Shown here piece after piece: positions 34,131-46,714 of a stretch of 64,000 nt of DNA (position 1 is the stretch's first letter; every line of letters starts with the position of its first letter). Source of the DNA: Heterocephalus glaber (taxonomy: Eukaryota > Chordata > Mammalia > Rodentia > Bathyergidae). The translations under genes and the position numbers were made by a program. Where the stretch lies: assembly GCF_000247695.1 (NCBI RefSeq), contig NW_004624730.1, positions 29,990,186 through 30,054,185 on the forward strand. The letters run 5' to 3'. The notes beneath the pieces were generated by a model, which saw only the letters and a program-made list of their open reading frames with translations, searched no databases and was not told where the DNA came from.

Positions 34131-36003
34131 TTGCTAGGGAAGTGAAATTCATGTTATTCATCAAATAAAACAGATAAAATTTACTAAATACATAAGTGTT
34201 CAGTGGGATCTGAATATGCAAAAAAAAATTGGAAAAGTAGAGAAAGGCTTCAGAGATGTTTGAACTTTTAACAAGGCAGATAAATTGCCACTCCTACCAC
34301 TTCTGTGCACAACCCAGAGGTCTTGTCTTTTCATCTGTCGGAAGAGGACTTGTGAAGGGAAGTAATTGTTTTTCCAATGAACAAAGAAAAGTTGATTGAT
34401 CATGTTATTTCTTGGTACTTGTCTGTTATTTTATTTATGTGACAAAGAAGATAGCTTCTAAGGCCTATACATGATAAAGAATTGAGGTTATTAGGTATCT
34501 TTTGAGAATAGTTGTATTCTGCAGTAAACAATGATGGATTGGCCAAGAAGGATTTTATTTCTTCCTCATGCAAAGCATTAATACTAAAAGGTTCCTCATG
34601 GTAACCTGTTTATAGCTATTCTTACAATAGAGTGTAGAGAATGGAAGATTAATTCCATTGAAATCATAAATGCACTGCAGTCTGTAGATAAACACTGCTG
34701 ATTACTGTTGAATTATGCATACAAATATTTACAACATCTCGTGTAATGAACTCATAAAAATAAATAATAATTACAGAACTAGAGATCTAGTACTTAAATT
34801 TCCATATCTCTCTCCAATCCTGAAGGGAATGTTTTCCAACTGGTTAATGCTATTGTGTAACTTAATAATATGTATTTGAGATGCAACGTTAGCCATACTT
34901 ATTTCTGTACAGACTATGGAAAATCTAAGTTTAGATATCAATCATTTGTTTCCTAGAGAAATTTCTACATATTTTTATATCTTTAAAAATCTCTACTCAA
35001 AACTTATACCATCAGGCTTGTCTTCCAAGGTATTGCTCCAGGTATAGACATATAATAGTTCGAATTGTAATGTGAAATTATTTTTCATGACAAGTAAATT
35101 TCAAAAACAATTTTTAAATTAATGACTAAAATCTTTTAAATATAGGAATTTTCTTGGCTATGTTCTGTTAAATTTTTCAGATATATGTGTTCAACTCTTA
35201 TAAATTTTACCTCATGTTGTCTTGAGGAAATTTAAATTGAACTGGCCTTTATTGTTTTAATCTTTTAATACAGTAATACAGTTCTGTGTTCACTGTTGGG
35301 CTCTTTTAACTAAGAAATTCTTTGAAAGAGTTTGAAATTGTTATTTGTGTTTCATACCTGAAACGTGAAGCTGTTTTAGAAGCAAAATGAGATGTTTATG
35401 ATAGTGAAGGGTTGCTGACCAATAGATGTTGGAAAGATTCCATTTGACAGATTCTAATATAGACAGTCATATATTAGATCTAGCTAAGAGGGGAGCCAAA
35501 GCCTAAGGAATATAAAAGAACATTCTGTTGGCCGTCGGTGTGTCTTTAGGAATATGAGCTGCTGTGCAGAATGCAAAGGCATTGTATTTCCCATCTTTTC
35601 TCACTTCTCTTGCTCTTTCTTCTCCTGGTCTCATAGGATGATTCACTTTAGGATTTATGGTTGATAAGTCAAATGCCAACTTCCTCCAAGTTTCAAGTGA
35701 AATCCAGAATCCATGGCAGTGAATAGCATAGCATTAACAGTGAGGCTATTCCAAGTAATTTAAAGATTTTTATTGTGAATGAAAGTTGTTAGGAATCACT
35801 ATAGTTGTCCTTTCTCAAAGGTATCTTCATTTTTTGAAACAATGGTATTTTACTATAATAAAATTATGCTCAGAGATAATGCTTTTTTCATTCCAATGAT
35901 CTTGTCCTTGGGCTTAGGAAGGGCTCTGAATCTGGGTGGATTTGAAACCAACTATTACTCTCCTGTGTTATCTGCAGAAACTTGAACCTTATGTAGTATG
36001 GAA
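34131..36003. other. Unique AT-rich noncoding DNA
   Basis: No gene or repeat was recognised. Confidence 0.5.
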
Positions 36004-36084
36004 CAGTGATGGTGAACCTTTTAGAGTTTTCAGTTATAACAAACAGCCCATTGCAGCATGTGTTCCATAGGTTCGCCAGCACTG
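36004..36084. mobile_element. 81-bp hAT-type miniature transposon
   Basis: The ends form terminal inverted repeats: left cagtgatggtgaacct, right (reverse complement) cagtgctggcgaacct, 14 of 16 identical. The CAGTG start and the GGCGAACCT motif are typical of one branch of hAT elements in vertebrates. The interior is only about 49 bp, so the element is non-autonomous. The flanking 8-mers (gtatggaa, gtttagag) agree at 5 of 8, consistent with a decayed hAT 8-bp duplication but not proof. Confidence 0.7.
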
Positions 36085-36129
36085 GTTTAGAGGAAGCAAT
36101 GTATCAAGGACTCACAGAGGGATTATAGA

Positions 36130-36337
36130 GTTTATTTAAGTTTAAACACTAACACCTCCAACTTAGCTGTAGACATAGGCAAATTAACCTGTTTGTGTTA
36201 CCATCTCATTATTTGTTATATGGGGATAATAATAGCACCTACTGACTAGAATTGTAAATTCTTATTGAGCTAATATATGTGAAACATTTAGAACAGTACC
36301 TAGCACACACTAAATGACAATCAATGTCAGTCATTGT
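36130..36337 (+). repeat. MIR SINE, plus strand
   Basis: Landmarks: agacataggcaaattaacct, gttatatggggataataata, gcacctactgactagaattg, acatttagaacagtacctag, cacacactaaatgac. Confidence 0.85.
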
Positions 36338-38720
36338 AAGTCCAAAGACAAATAATTGATAAACTGAAACCTATATAGTGATATACATCAGTATATTTGG
36401 AACCACATTCATAGTTCAGAGTCTTTAGCATTTATTTGGTTACAGGTCTTTAACACTGAGTGAATTAATTAACTTCTATCGGGTCCTACATTTCTTCTGT
36501 GATTGGATCTATCACATTAGTCAATCTGTTGTTTGATAAAATGTACAGCCATCAAATTACAGACACAGAACAGTACAAATACTTCATCTGTCAGGGGGTA
36601 GAGAAGATCAAAGTGTGGTATATGCATGTATGAATGTGCCCAAACAAACCTCATTATTCTGTATAACATATATATTAATTAGAAAGAAAGATCTGTCAAA
36701 ATGAGATATGGTACTGTATTTGTTCTTGCATTTCTTGGTTTTAATTGTTTTATGATAGCTGAATGCCCATTTTACTACTATGAAATAAGATAATATGTAT
36801 GTCTACTATTATATTCCTACTGATATTTGTGTGGTAGCAAGACGGCTTTTTGCAAAAATATTTTAAAGTGTGCTTATATTATTTTTCTAGTGAGAATTTT
36901 TTAATATCAAGAAATCATACCGAAAATACTGTGTTATATCATTATTAGGAATTTACAAAAATGTATGTGCAAAGTAGCCTGAATATTCTGTTACATTTTG
37001 ATTTATAAAATATTTATCTTGCATGTTTAGCACATATTGGATAACTTAAAAGTAGGTTGCAAACAGTGGCAATGAAATGTAAAAACCTGCTACACATAGT
37101 CACTCACCACTGATATTTCTCATTACTAATGTTAAGTTTTTCTATTGAAGCAGATGACACATGCCTAGACTTAAGTAGGAGTTACAATCCATTTACTTCT
37201 TGGCTTACTCTTACAGTAGTTATAACTGAAAAACTGAGCATTAATATTGGTTAACTAGAGTATTTTCTCCTACTAGAAATCCCCTCTGCATGCATAGCAG
37301 TTTTTCTTGAATGTCCAAATATTAAAACAATTTTAGCTTTTGTTTCAAACTGTTGTTGTGACTTTAGTATATATTTTGGCAAGATGTAGTTTCCTTTCCT
37401 GGAACCTTTTCAGATTGCTTAGAATTGTCTTTATTAAATTTATCGGAACACAGATTTTCTAAATGACATTCACATTTAATAATTGCTGCAAATAAGCATC
37501 TAAGAGCCAGGAGTATAGTTGGAATAATTTTCAAATTATTGATTACTAGGCGTAAGGCTCTACAGAAGTATTATAAAAGGGTTCTGTAGTTTTATCTTAT
37601 CTTCCTTGCCCCTAAAGACTTGATTTACTATATCCAGAGTATTATGAGCTCGAATAAGATCTCAAATACCTTAATATATTATATTAAGCCCTTCATATAA
37701 GAGTTACATTTTTACACATATGTCTGTACTGGGTTCACTTTTTTATTGGTTCTGTTTATGCACATGAAATGTGTGTGTATTCCACTTACATTTTGGTGAG
37801 ATTGAGTTACTTCCCTTTTCCTTTTGAATTTTGACATTTTAGTTTGCCAGTACACAGGTAGACTCTATAAATAATAAAAATATTCACAAACCAATTCCAA
37901 ACTATTTTGTATTTTTAAAGCAAATTCTTACATGTTAATATTTGAGAAATATGTACTGAATGAAATTAGATGTGGGGGTGGCAATAGAACTAAAATGCCT
38001 TTGTCTCAGAACATTCTTCCTTGTTTTTAGACAAATCATAATTACAAAAGAAGCATCATCTTTCTCCAAACTAGTATTTTATAATAAGTATTTTCATTAT
38101 AACAAGTTATATATGTACATTACATTTATATAAGAGACAAGCTCTAAACTCCAACTCCAAAGTTTCTTGTAAAGCCTGGATTGGAAAATGAGCACATCTG
38201 GATTTTGGGAAATGTTTGCTAATATGGATATATGTGAAAGTAGCAGAAAAGTATGGGCTTCCTTTCTAGAACTATGTTTACAAACTTAAGGCAGGAACAT
38301 AAAGAGCCCAGAGTATACCAAACTATTATTGTCTTTATTTGCTAGAAGGTAAAAGTAAAAACAAACTTGGCCCATAATTGCACATTACTGTGTTAAGGAA
38401 GTTTGTATTTACAATTTAAATTTTATTATAATGAATATATTTTGATTACTTATGAAATATTATAGTGTAGCAAAATAGAATATGTGTCCTGTGTTGTTTG
38501 CTAGAAAATAATTTATTAGAAAACTCATTTTGGTCATAATCTAGTGTATTCTTTTTCATGAAAAAATTTAAAAAAATTTTATAACAAAATAATAAGAGAA
38601 TAAACAATAGTTAATACATTGTGTATCATTATCTTCAAAGTAGTTACTCAGTGTAGGACATAAACCAAAAAGATTCTTAACAAAAAGAAACAGATAGTAA
38701 CATAAAAGTTTCTTTTCAAT
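36338..38720. other. Unique AT-rich noncoding DNA
   Basis: No gene or repeat was recognised. The stretch is very AT-rich at 36760-37030 and 38390-38640. Confidence 0.5.
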
Positions 38721-38771
38721 GAACTAAGATAAACTAGATAAACTAGATAAACTAAGATAAAATAAGATAAA
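38721..38771 (+). repeat. 10-bp AT-rich tandem repeat
   Basis: About five units of a 10-bp motif resembling ataaactaga, with aagataaa variants, in direct succession. Confidence 0.88.
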
Positions 38772-38847
38772 TGAAACAGTTTAGCATACATATTAATATA
38801 TTTCTAAGACAAAGGAATATATAATTTGGGGAAGTATATAAACATCT

Positions 38848-39345
38848 CCCTACTTCCTATTTACTTTTCTCCTCTTTTGCTCTGTGTATGTATTGGATTT
38901 CTCATATAAGAGAAACTATGTGATATTTGAGCTTATGTGTCTTATTTCACTGAAGATTATGTTCTCAAGTTACATCCATTTACTCACAAGACCCTCCAGT
39001 TTATCTTTGACAGTGTAGTACTCCATTTTGTATAAATGCCACATTTTTTTATCCATTCATCTTTTGATAGATGTACATGCTGTTTCCAAGATCTAGCTGT
39101 TATAAATTGTGTTCCTATAAACATGGGCATGCAAGTATCCCTGTAATATGATTTTAGCTCTTCTGGTAGGATATCTAGAAGGGGGATAGCTAGGTAAAAT
39201 GGAGTTTCCATTTTTAGTTTTTCAAAGAATCTTCACATTGATTTTCATAGTGGTTGTACTAGTTTACACTCCCACTAACAATTTAGAAGAGTTCCTTTTG
39301 CCCCACATCCTCACCAGAATTTATTATTAGATTTTTTTTTTGATG
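38848..39345 (-). mobile_element. L1 LINE 3' part, minus strand
   Basis: Read on the minus strand this is the 3' end of L1 ORF2 and the start of its 3' UTR. It runs from ctggtgaggatgtggggc through agtacaaccactatgaaaat to the ORF2 C-terminal region, where AIPLLDILPEELKSYYRDTC, WKQHVHLSKDEWIKKCGIYT and KWSTT line up with mammalian L1 ORF2. Frameshifts and stops are present. A pyrimidine-rich patch at 38848-38882 is the complement of the purine-rich 3' UTR. The 5' portion continues in opposite orientation at 39372. Confidence 0.9.
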
Positions 39346-39371
39346 TTTGCTAGCTATTCCACAGAGAGAGA

Positions 39372-39583
39372 ACTAGCATCAAGAATATATATAAAGAACT
39401 AAAAAAAATTAGACCCCCAAAATTAAAGACCCAAAGACTAGGCAACCAAAATGAATAGACACTCTCAGAAGTATAAATGTCCATAGATATGTAAAAAAAA
39501 GGCTCATCATTGCTGCCCATCAGAGAAATGCAAATTAAAATTATTCTGACATACCATTTTAGCCTAGAAAATATAGCTATGAT
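39372..39583 (+). mobile_element. L1 LINE inverted 5' segment
   Basis: The plus strand reads agaatatatataaagaacta, aagacccaaagactaggcaa, tgaatagacactctcagaag and cagagaaatgcaaattaaaa. These are the ORF2 segment that lies just upstream of the part at 38848-39345 in a normal L1, here in the opposite orientation. This is the expected product of twin priming during L1 insertion. Confidence 0.88.
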
Positions 39584-41806
39584 CTAGTACATTTTGTAGC
39601 CAGCAAACTTTACTTATCTTTATTATTTCTTTGAGAATTGATCTAATTAGCACGTAATTGTTCTTTCTATTCATATTTGTTAATTTCTACATCTGTTTCT
39701 ATGAAGCATGTTTTTATCTCTCTGATTAAAAGATTATTAATGTAGTTTAGATTGTAACTCAGTAGTATAAGAAAAGGCTAATTTTGTGTCTCTTCAACAT
39801 GACCAAAAAATGTGAAAGGTTTACTTATTTGATGTCAAAAAATTATTTGATTGACTCACTATTTTAGTTTTCAACTCTTTGTTTGAAACATGCTTTTTAG
39901 TTGTAGGTAATTGGTGTATTTGACAATTGATTTGGAAACAACCTTAAGTGTAACTAAGTGGTCATAACAGACTCCTTAGCAACCTCAAGGAAGGTATATT
40001 TAGACTTGTTTAGTAAGCAGAGGTGGTAATGTTCAACCAAGTAACCAAACATAAGTATAAAATAGTGTGCCTTTAAACCCACTTGGCAGTAGAGAGAGCC
40101 ACGTGGAAAACTAGCTGACTACTCTGACCCTGTTTGTCTTATGCAGTAAACTAAATGCCTTTCAGACTGATTGAAGACAAAAGAAACATTTCTAAAATTA
40201 TAATGTAAAATTATCAATGTAAGAGCACATTATGAATCTGTGATAGAATCCTTGTCCCTAGCTGACGTTAGGTCACATAATGTTATTTAAGAGACAAAAG
40301 CTGGAGATAAGACCACACATTATGTTAGCAAGAGAAATTGTAGAGAAAATGCAAGTAGGACTTTCCTGCTCCACCTATAGCTTCAAATGAAAAGTAAAGC
40401 TGAAAAATCAAACTTTGAAAATCTAAAATTAGAATAGAAGAATACGTTTTTCTAGATTTGCTTAATTTTTACACATATTTCTTTTGTTTGTAAATGCTGC
40501 TGCATTTGTATCCCATCACATGCAGCTACATGGAGCACATTTAACTGTAATACCTTGCCAGTTTGAAGGTCTTCAGTGGAAGAAAGAAAATTAAAAATGG
40601 ATAAATTTGCTCCTACTCAATTATCTCATTATATTTGTTGCATTAGCAAGGGTTGTCTTTTCCTTATTTTTCTCATCACTCATATCCAGATTTGTTATTC
40701 TTCACATTTGATTTAAATTCATCTTGTTTTTGCTTTTGCAGTCCTGGATAATGTTTCTTTAGCTTCCATATCAATCTGTGCTTGCTAGGATCTTTCCACG
40801 TTTACCAGTCATATCCCTTTGGAGGACCGTTTCTCAACCTGTAGGTAGTCAAACCTTACTTCTAGCCTCACAACCAGGACAAGGGAAGAGCTGCTTGATA
40901 CCATCCCTGTGCTCAAGGAGCCCTATGACAAAGGGTTCCTAGAAAGTAGTAGCAGGGTTTTGTTGTGGCACAAGTTTCTTCCATGTTCTCTCTAAAATCT
41001 CCTACTACTCTCTAAAAGCCTATCAGATTGCTCACAGAACATGATTTTGTATAAATGGTCTTCCTCATGGGTGCTTAGTTTTCTGTAATCTTTAGCTATT
41101 TCAGTAGGTGCGTTTGGAATTTCACCTTAAACCTGGGGTTCTCACAAATTCAGCTCAAATCCTGAGGAGTCTGCAGTTGGCTGTCAAGGGTATTCAGGGG
41201 TCCTGCAATTGTATGTATATATATAATTCCACACCTGTATTTTCTGCAAAGTGAGTCCACATTATGCAAAGGTGCCTGTTCTATGACTCTGCTAAGCTGA
41301 GGAGCTGTTGATGTACAGTGTAGAAAGGGAGACTTTATAGCGAAAATAGCAAAATCTAAAAAACTGGTTATAGAGAATTACTAGTTTGTAAGTAGAGAAT
41401 ATATGACGTTACCCGAGATGAGCTGGCCTAGGGGGCCCATTGTTACAAGACCAACAAAGATCTGTTATACCCATGGAATAGCTGGGATGGAACTAACTCC
41501 CAAGTGATAGCTTTTGAGTTGTTTTTGTAGGAATCCTGTGGGAAGCTCTGCACTGTATTGAAAATGAGGGAAGATAATGAATGGTTTTCAGGACACAGAC
41601 GTGTTTTAAGGGTTTACTTTTTGTTTGTTTTATCCTTTAAAACTATATTTGAAAAATAACACCTAACAAAAACTATAAATTTAGAGAATCTACCCTTAAT
41701 TTGAGACTAAGAGAATTTGTGATTTCCCCTTTACTCACTTTAAATTCCTTTTCCATGTAAACCCATGCTGTTAAAGGGAATACTATTAAATTTATGACTT
41801 ACTAGA
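39584..41806. other. Unique noncoding DNA
   Basis: No gene was recognised. The patch at 40826-40950 begins with accgtttctcaacctgtagg, which recalls a hAT transposon end, but no matching second end was found. Confidence 0.45.
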
Positions 41807-41855
41807 TTTATTATTTATTTATTATTTATTTATCATTTATTTATTTATTATTTAG
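41807..41855. repeat. (TTTA)n microsatellite
   Basis: TTTA/TTATT units repeated for about 49 bp with a single ATCATTTA interruption. Confidence 0.92.
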
Positions 41856-41890
41856 GTTAAACTTGAATCTGATTTTGTAACCTGGGTTGC

Positions 41891-42085
41891 TTCTTTTTTT
41901 TCTTAAATTTTAATTTTATTAATACATATATTTGCAGTACATAGTGACTACATGCACCGTGGGTAGTTGGTGTACGTACATAACACATTGTAATTCCTTT
42001 TACATCCCCTTCCTGCCCCTTCCTGTTCCACCTCTTCGTCCCTTCTCCATTTGCAAAAGATCTGTCTCCCTGTTTAAATGATTAA
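41891..42085 (-). mobile_element. L1 LINE 3' UTR fragment, minus strand
   Basis: A T-run (41893-41902) is followed by taaattttaattttattaat and gcagtacatagtgactacat. The pyrimidine-rich segment ccccttcctgccccttcctg comes next, the complement of an L1 purine-rich 3' UTR. It belongs to a different subfamily from the copy at 46027. Confidence 0.6.
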
Positions 42086-43259
42086 ATGACAAACATTTCT
42101 GTGTTACTTTGCAAAATACTGTGTAAACTTCAAATAATTTATATGCATATTATTATGGTCTCTGTATCCATATGCTTAATATACAACAGAAGTTCCTAAT
42201 ATTTTAAGAAATATGCTTTGGGAGACATGATAGATGTAAGTAGAGTGTGGCAAACTCTGTAGAGGAAGTGCTTCTTAGTGGAGTACCTACCAGTCTTTTT
42301 ACCTTTTATTTATATACTGATGTATTGAAACATTTTCAAATGTTGTTTGTATATAAAATAAGTCTTAATCACTAAGGACCTAACTTTTAGGTTGAAGCCT
42401 GGCTAGTCAATTACAGAAAAATCATTGAAAATGAAATTTATACAATTAGAAAAGAATCCAAATAATTCAAATAGATATTTTCAAAACACAATACTCTGTT
42501 ATCACCTTTGTAAAGTCACAAAATTTCATCTGTGGCTTTAATGATAACACTGTGGAGCACGTATCTTAGAAACTAAACAGCAAATAGATTGTAGTCAGAT
42601 TGCGTCTTCTTTGGAAGCCTGACACGGTAACCAAATCACATAGGCACTGAACCAGGTTGTTTTCAACACTCACTGGCAGGTGACAGTTTTATCTGATACA
42701 TGTTTTTCCAACTTTTGACTTTAAAACTTTGAAATCTAAATTTTAAGGCATTCTAATTATAAAACAAGGACATTCTTTTGTGCTGCTTTGGCAATATCTA
42801 ATGTTAAACCTATGCTGTCAGTTTGAAATTCCAAACCTTGTACAGTTGGATAGGCTGTAGTCCTGAGTCCATTGGTTGGTCACTTGTTTTTCTGAGTATT
42901 GCTTGCAGAGCGGATTCCTTAGTAAGCATGTTCTCATATAATTTATTCAGATAACTATTATTTACTCTTTAAGCCTGAAAAGAAGATTAAATGACTGCAG
43001 TTTGGTTTTTATAATTACTTATACCTGTTATATAATGCAAGATAAGTTGTACCTCTTTGGAAGTCTCAGAGATTCTATTTGGTGGTAAAATTTAGTTTTG
43101 AGATGTTTGGATTTCAGTTATATTCAGTTTTGCTTTCTCTGGATAATTAATAGTGGATAATATTAATATAGTAATTGAAATATTCTATTTAGTAGCTTTT
43201 CCACATGATGGGTAATTCTATTGTCAATTAAGAAAAAATAATTTCAAAAATTTTTTTGT
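42086..43259. other. Unique AT-rich noncoding DNA
   Basis: No feature was recognised. Confidence 0.5.
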
Positions 43260-43530
43260 TTGTGAGGTACAAAGAAATGCTTTTGTTTGTGTATGCTACA
43301 TAAATAATTAAATTAACCTAGTTAACATATTCATCCCTTCAAATGCCCCATGCTTTGTGGTGAGAACATGTGAGATAGACCCTCTTCACAATGTTGAGAT
43401 GTATAATACTCCATTAACTATATTCACCATATAGTTCAGTTAATCCCAAAAAACTTCATCCCTCTCATCATAGGATCACTTTATTTTATACATAATGAGT
43501 CAAGTCCCGTCCTAATGCATTGATCCTTTC
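43260..43530. mobile_element. Old L1 (L1M-type) 3' UTR remnant
   Basis: The segment ttaacatattcatcccttca, then tgtggtgagaacatgtgaga, then aactatattcaccatatag and aaaacttcatccctctcatc follows the pattern of old mammalian L1 3' UTRs (ttaacatatccatcacctca, tggtgagaacatttaagat, actatagtcaccatgctg). It is strongly diverged; orientation was not settled. Confidence 0.65.
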
Positions 43531-45580
43531 AAAAAAACATATTAAATATTCCATTTCCTTTTTAGAGTGATATTAAAATGAATATGATCTGCGAACTACA
43601 TGGTAGAATTTCTCCAAAACATTAATATTTATCTTCGGGGTCACTACCCAAAGACTAATAGCACTATGTCTAGAATTCCTGTCATGGACTCTGTCAGTTA
43701 AACAGTAATAAATGTAATTTAGTAGTTCACTATTTTATATCCTGTGGCTGGTAATGGTCATCTGGCTAACACCTATCCTGTATTAATCCCTTGAGTCAAC
43801 AGTCAGGAACATTCAGTGATATACTTGAAATATTTTTTAACATGTGGTATTTAGAATGTTTAGAATGTCAAAGGAGCCTTTGTAATGATCTTCCCCCTGG
43901 GTAGTTAAAAAGATATTTTATAGTTATTTTTCAAAGATAGAATGTTTGAAGACTTGAAGGAAATATAAATCTAGAAGAGTGCTTCAGAAAAGAAGTTCAG
44001 TTCTAGGGAAGAAAATCACACTATACACAGAAGTATTATATTTGTAAAATATTCTATGAAAAATCCAAGAAAACAGAGTATGTTGTTCATTTTTGGAGGA
44101 GAAAAGGGGCTTTTTAAAAAAATGAATAAGAATGTGTTTGATGCACTCTTGGGGAGTTACACCTTTCTCTATAATTGTGTTTTTCACATTGTATGTTCAC
44201 ATTTAAATGACTAAAGAGATTGCATAACCTGTTCATATTTTTCATAGAACGTATTAAAGCCTGTTTCTATGGCAACAACTTTTAATTGGCAGGTCCCATT
44301 CTGTCAGTACTCTCAAGCCTGTTTTGCTTGGGTATATTGAATTGTTAGAAATGCTTCACATAGTAAAACTTAGATTTGGCATTATTCTTTGGCATAGATG
44401 ATGTTACTGGCCAATAATTTATTTCATTAAATAATTTGGCCATAGTATGTTTGTGTAGTGAGTTACTATAGAGATGATACATAGATCTCAGCAGTCTGTT
44501 GGGTATCAGGAAACCTGCTGAGGATTGATGTTGACTCTTTAGGTTTGCAAACTGATAACAGCATCTTGTCTTACGTTGTACATGTGAAATAGGCAACTGC
44601 TTTACCTTCAGAAAAAAGTTGGAAAAAATTAAAATAGTTTTGGGTAACATTTCAGATGTTAAAAACAGTTTATGTATGGATTTGAATTATTTATAGCTTT
44701 GACGTTAACAATACAGAGTGATTTATTAGAAACAAACCTAGTTTGCAGATTTCTTCTCATAAATTTTATCTCTTGAATCAATGTGGTGCAGAATGTTGAA
44801 GCAGGTATTTAGTGAGTTGGATTCAGCTACTGCAGTGTTATAAAAATAGATTAAGTAAACAGACACAGCAGGCCAATGCAGCTTGGATTTTGAATCCTTC
44901 TGAGACTCAGTATAACCTTAATAGACTGTAGTTCTAGGGAGAAAGAAATACGAATCCCTGAGGCGATTTTAGTATATTTAATGAAGGAAAAAACTCTTAT
45001 AGCAAAGGGTCAGGTGTTGTGTCTTTTATAATTATTTCAGAAAGCTTTATCTGAAAGCTTCAGTTTTTAAGCTATTCTAGTCTGTTGTGTGGTTAGGTTT
45101 TTTTTTTCTCCTTTGCTATTTTTATATCACTGCAGTAGCATAACCCTGCACCAACTACAAGACAGCATTGCAGTTGGTGTCGAATGTAAAACTGTTATTA
45201 AATGAAAGCTAACAAAGCATATCCTTGGAAAGAGAAAAACTGTCTGCAATTGAAAACTTGCGATATTGAAATATATTTTCTAAAATTAAAATGTGATAGG
45301 AGTAAATGAAACTGTACATTCTCTCCTCAAAAGTCATGACTTAATTAGTTGAGAACCAAAATATGTTGAGTCACTCGTTTTAATTATTCTTCACTGTTGC
45401 AGATGTTATGTAAAAGCTTTCCTTCCTCATATATCATCTGTGTTTCTTAAAATTATTCTTACTACATTTTTAAAATTTTATTCCTTTCATCAGAAGTCAC
45501 AGAAAGTTTTTATGGTTGGGCAGTTCTACTTTACCTAGCTAAAGTTTTGTTATATTTTTCTATTCCATGTTTCCAGAGAA

Positions 45581-45582
<2 letters not shown>
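43531..45582. other. Unique AT-rich noncoding DNA
   Basis: No gene was recognised. The 101-codon minus frame (44345-44650) has no recognisable domain. A perfect 8-bp hairpin stem lies at 45149-45179. Confidence 0.45.

Positions 45583-45614
<32 letters not shown>
45583..45614. repeat. (AC)n microsatellite
   Basis: A pure AC run of about 16 units. Confidence 0.96.
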
Positions 45615-45615
<1 letters not shown>

Positions 45616-45707
45616 CCACACATTTTGTTAGTAAACTTGGTTATATCCATTTATTTTCAGTTGTCTAAAAAAAAGGCTAAAGAGCAACTTAAAGAATGGT
45701 AAATCAA

Positions 45708-45924
45708 GTTGAATATAGTGATGTATGTCTTTAATCCCAGCACTCTGAACAGTTGAGGCAAGAGGATTGCAAGTTCAGCCTGGGAAACTTAGTGACTTAG
45801 TGATTCCCTGTTTTGAAATAAAAAATTAAAACAAGATTTAATAAAAAGGACTGATGATGTAGTTCAGTGTCAAGGCCCTGAGTTCAATACCCAGTACTGC
45901 AAAACCAAACCACAACAACAAAGT
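45708..45924 (+). repeat. B1-ID composite SINE (MEN type)
   Basis: The B1 half: ctttaatcccagcactctga, gaggcaagaggattgcaagt, ttagtgattccctgttttga. An A-rich linker (45820-45848) follows, then the ID half: gactgatgatgtagttcagt, gtcaaggccctgagttcaat and acccagtactgc. The tail at 45900-45922 is A/C-rich. A short shared flank (taaatca on both sides) may be the target duplication. The copy is full length but diverged. Confidence 0.9.
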
Positions 45925-46009
45925 GATAAATCAGCCTCCACAGGTTGATACATAAATGAGTGAGGAAAGTAAAAAGCAAAAATGGAGATGAGGTGTCATA
46001 CAGATCCTG

Positions 46010-46669
46010 TGTCCTCATTCATTCTTTTTTTAAAATTAATTTTATTGGTACATTTTAAATATACAATATAATGACATTCATCATTGGAAATTTGCACCTT
46101 TACTAAATCTCTCTTGGTTCTTATTTTTCCCCCTCCCCTGCCCTCCCCTTCAACCCCTCCATCCCTCCCTATTTACAAAGACTTTGTTTCCATTTTTTCT
46201 TTTTCTCACATTAATTCCATTCCCTTCTTTCCTTTCCCCTACCCCTTCCGCTTCCCCTTCTCCTTTGCACCTTTTCTTCCTATTTCACATTATCTGTTAT
46301 ACCTTTTAGTCCTCAATTACACTTTCAGTTTCTCACACTAGAGAAACTATTCCGTATTTACACATGTGTGTCCTATTTATTTCACTTAAGAGTATCTCCT
46401 CAATGTGCATCCATTTAGCTATAAATGTCTCTAGTTTCTCATTCTTTATGGCTGAGTAATAGTCCCATTTTATTAAAAAAAAAACACACACATTTTCTTT
46501 ATCCAGTCTCCAGTTTATGGGCATTTGGGTTATTTCCAAGTTTTAGCTATTATGAATTTTGCTGCTCTGAACATGGATGCACATATATCACCATGGTATG
46601 ATTCTTTTAATTCTTTGGAGAAGATACCCAACAATGGAATAGCTGGGTCAAATGTCCTCATTCATTCTT
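46010..46669 (-). mobile_element. L1 LINE, 5'-truncated, 17-bp perfect TSD
   Basis: This minus-strand L1 (46027-46652) sits between perfect copies of tgtcctcattcattctt (46010-46026 and 46653-46669). Its poly(A) appears as T-run plus aaaattaattttattggtac at the left. Next comes the pyrimidine-rich complement of the 3' UTR (46130-46290). The ORF2 C-terminus then ends at a stop near 46333 and reads YYSAIKNEKLETFIAKWMHI, followed by EEILLSEINRTHMCKYGIVS. Upstream ORF2 (matching the HCWVSSPK region) carries stops and a frame change around the A-run at 46475-46486. About 625 bp of L1 remain, so it is inactive. Confidence 0.96.
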
Positions 46670-46714
46670 GGAGCCACTGGTCTTGAATAAGGTTTTATGG
46701 ACAATAGGATTTTA

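Noticed and set aside
40826..40960. Possible hAT end (tttctcaacctgtagg)
   Set aside because: Only one end-like word was found; there is no matching inverted end or target duplication.
45149..45179. microRNA precursor
   Set aside because: The stem is only 8 bp, far shorter than a pre-miRNA.
46084..46341. 85-codon Pro/Phe-rich plus-strand frame (similar ones at 63539-63889 and, on the minus strand, at 4374 and 32708)
   Set aside because: These read the antisense strand of the purine-rich L1 3' UTR and are not genes. Their recurrence at several sites is explained by repeated L1 copies.
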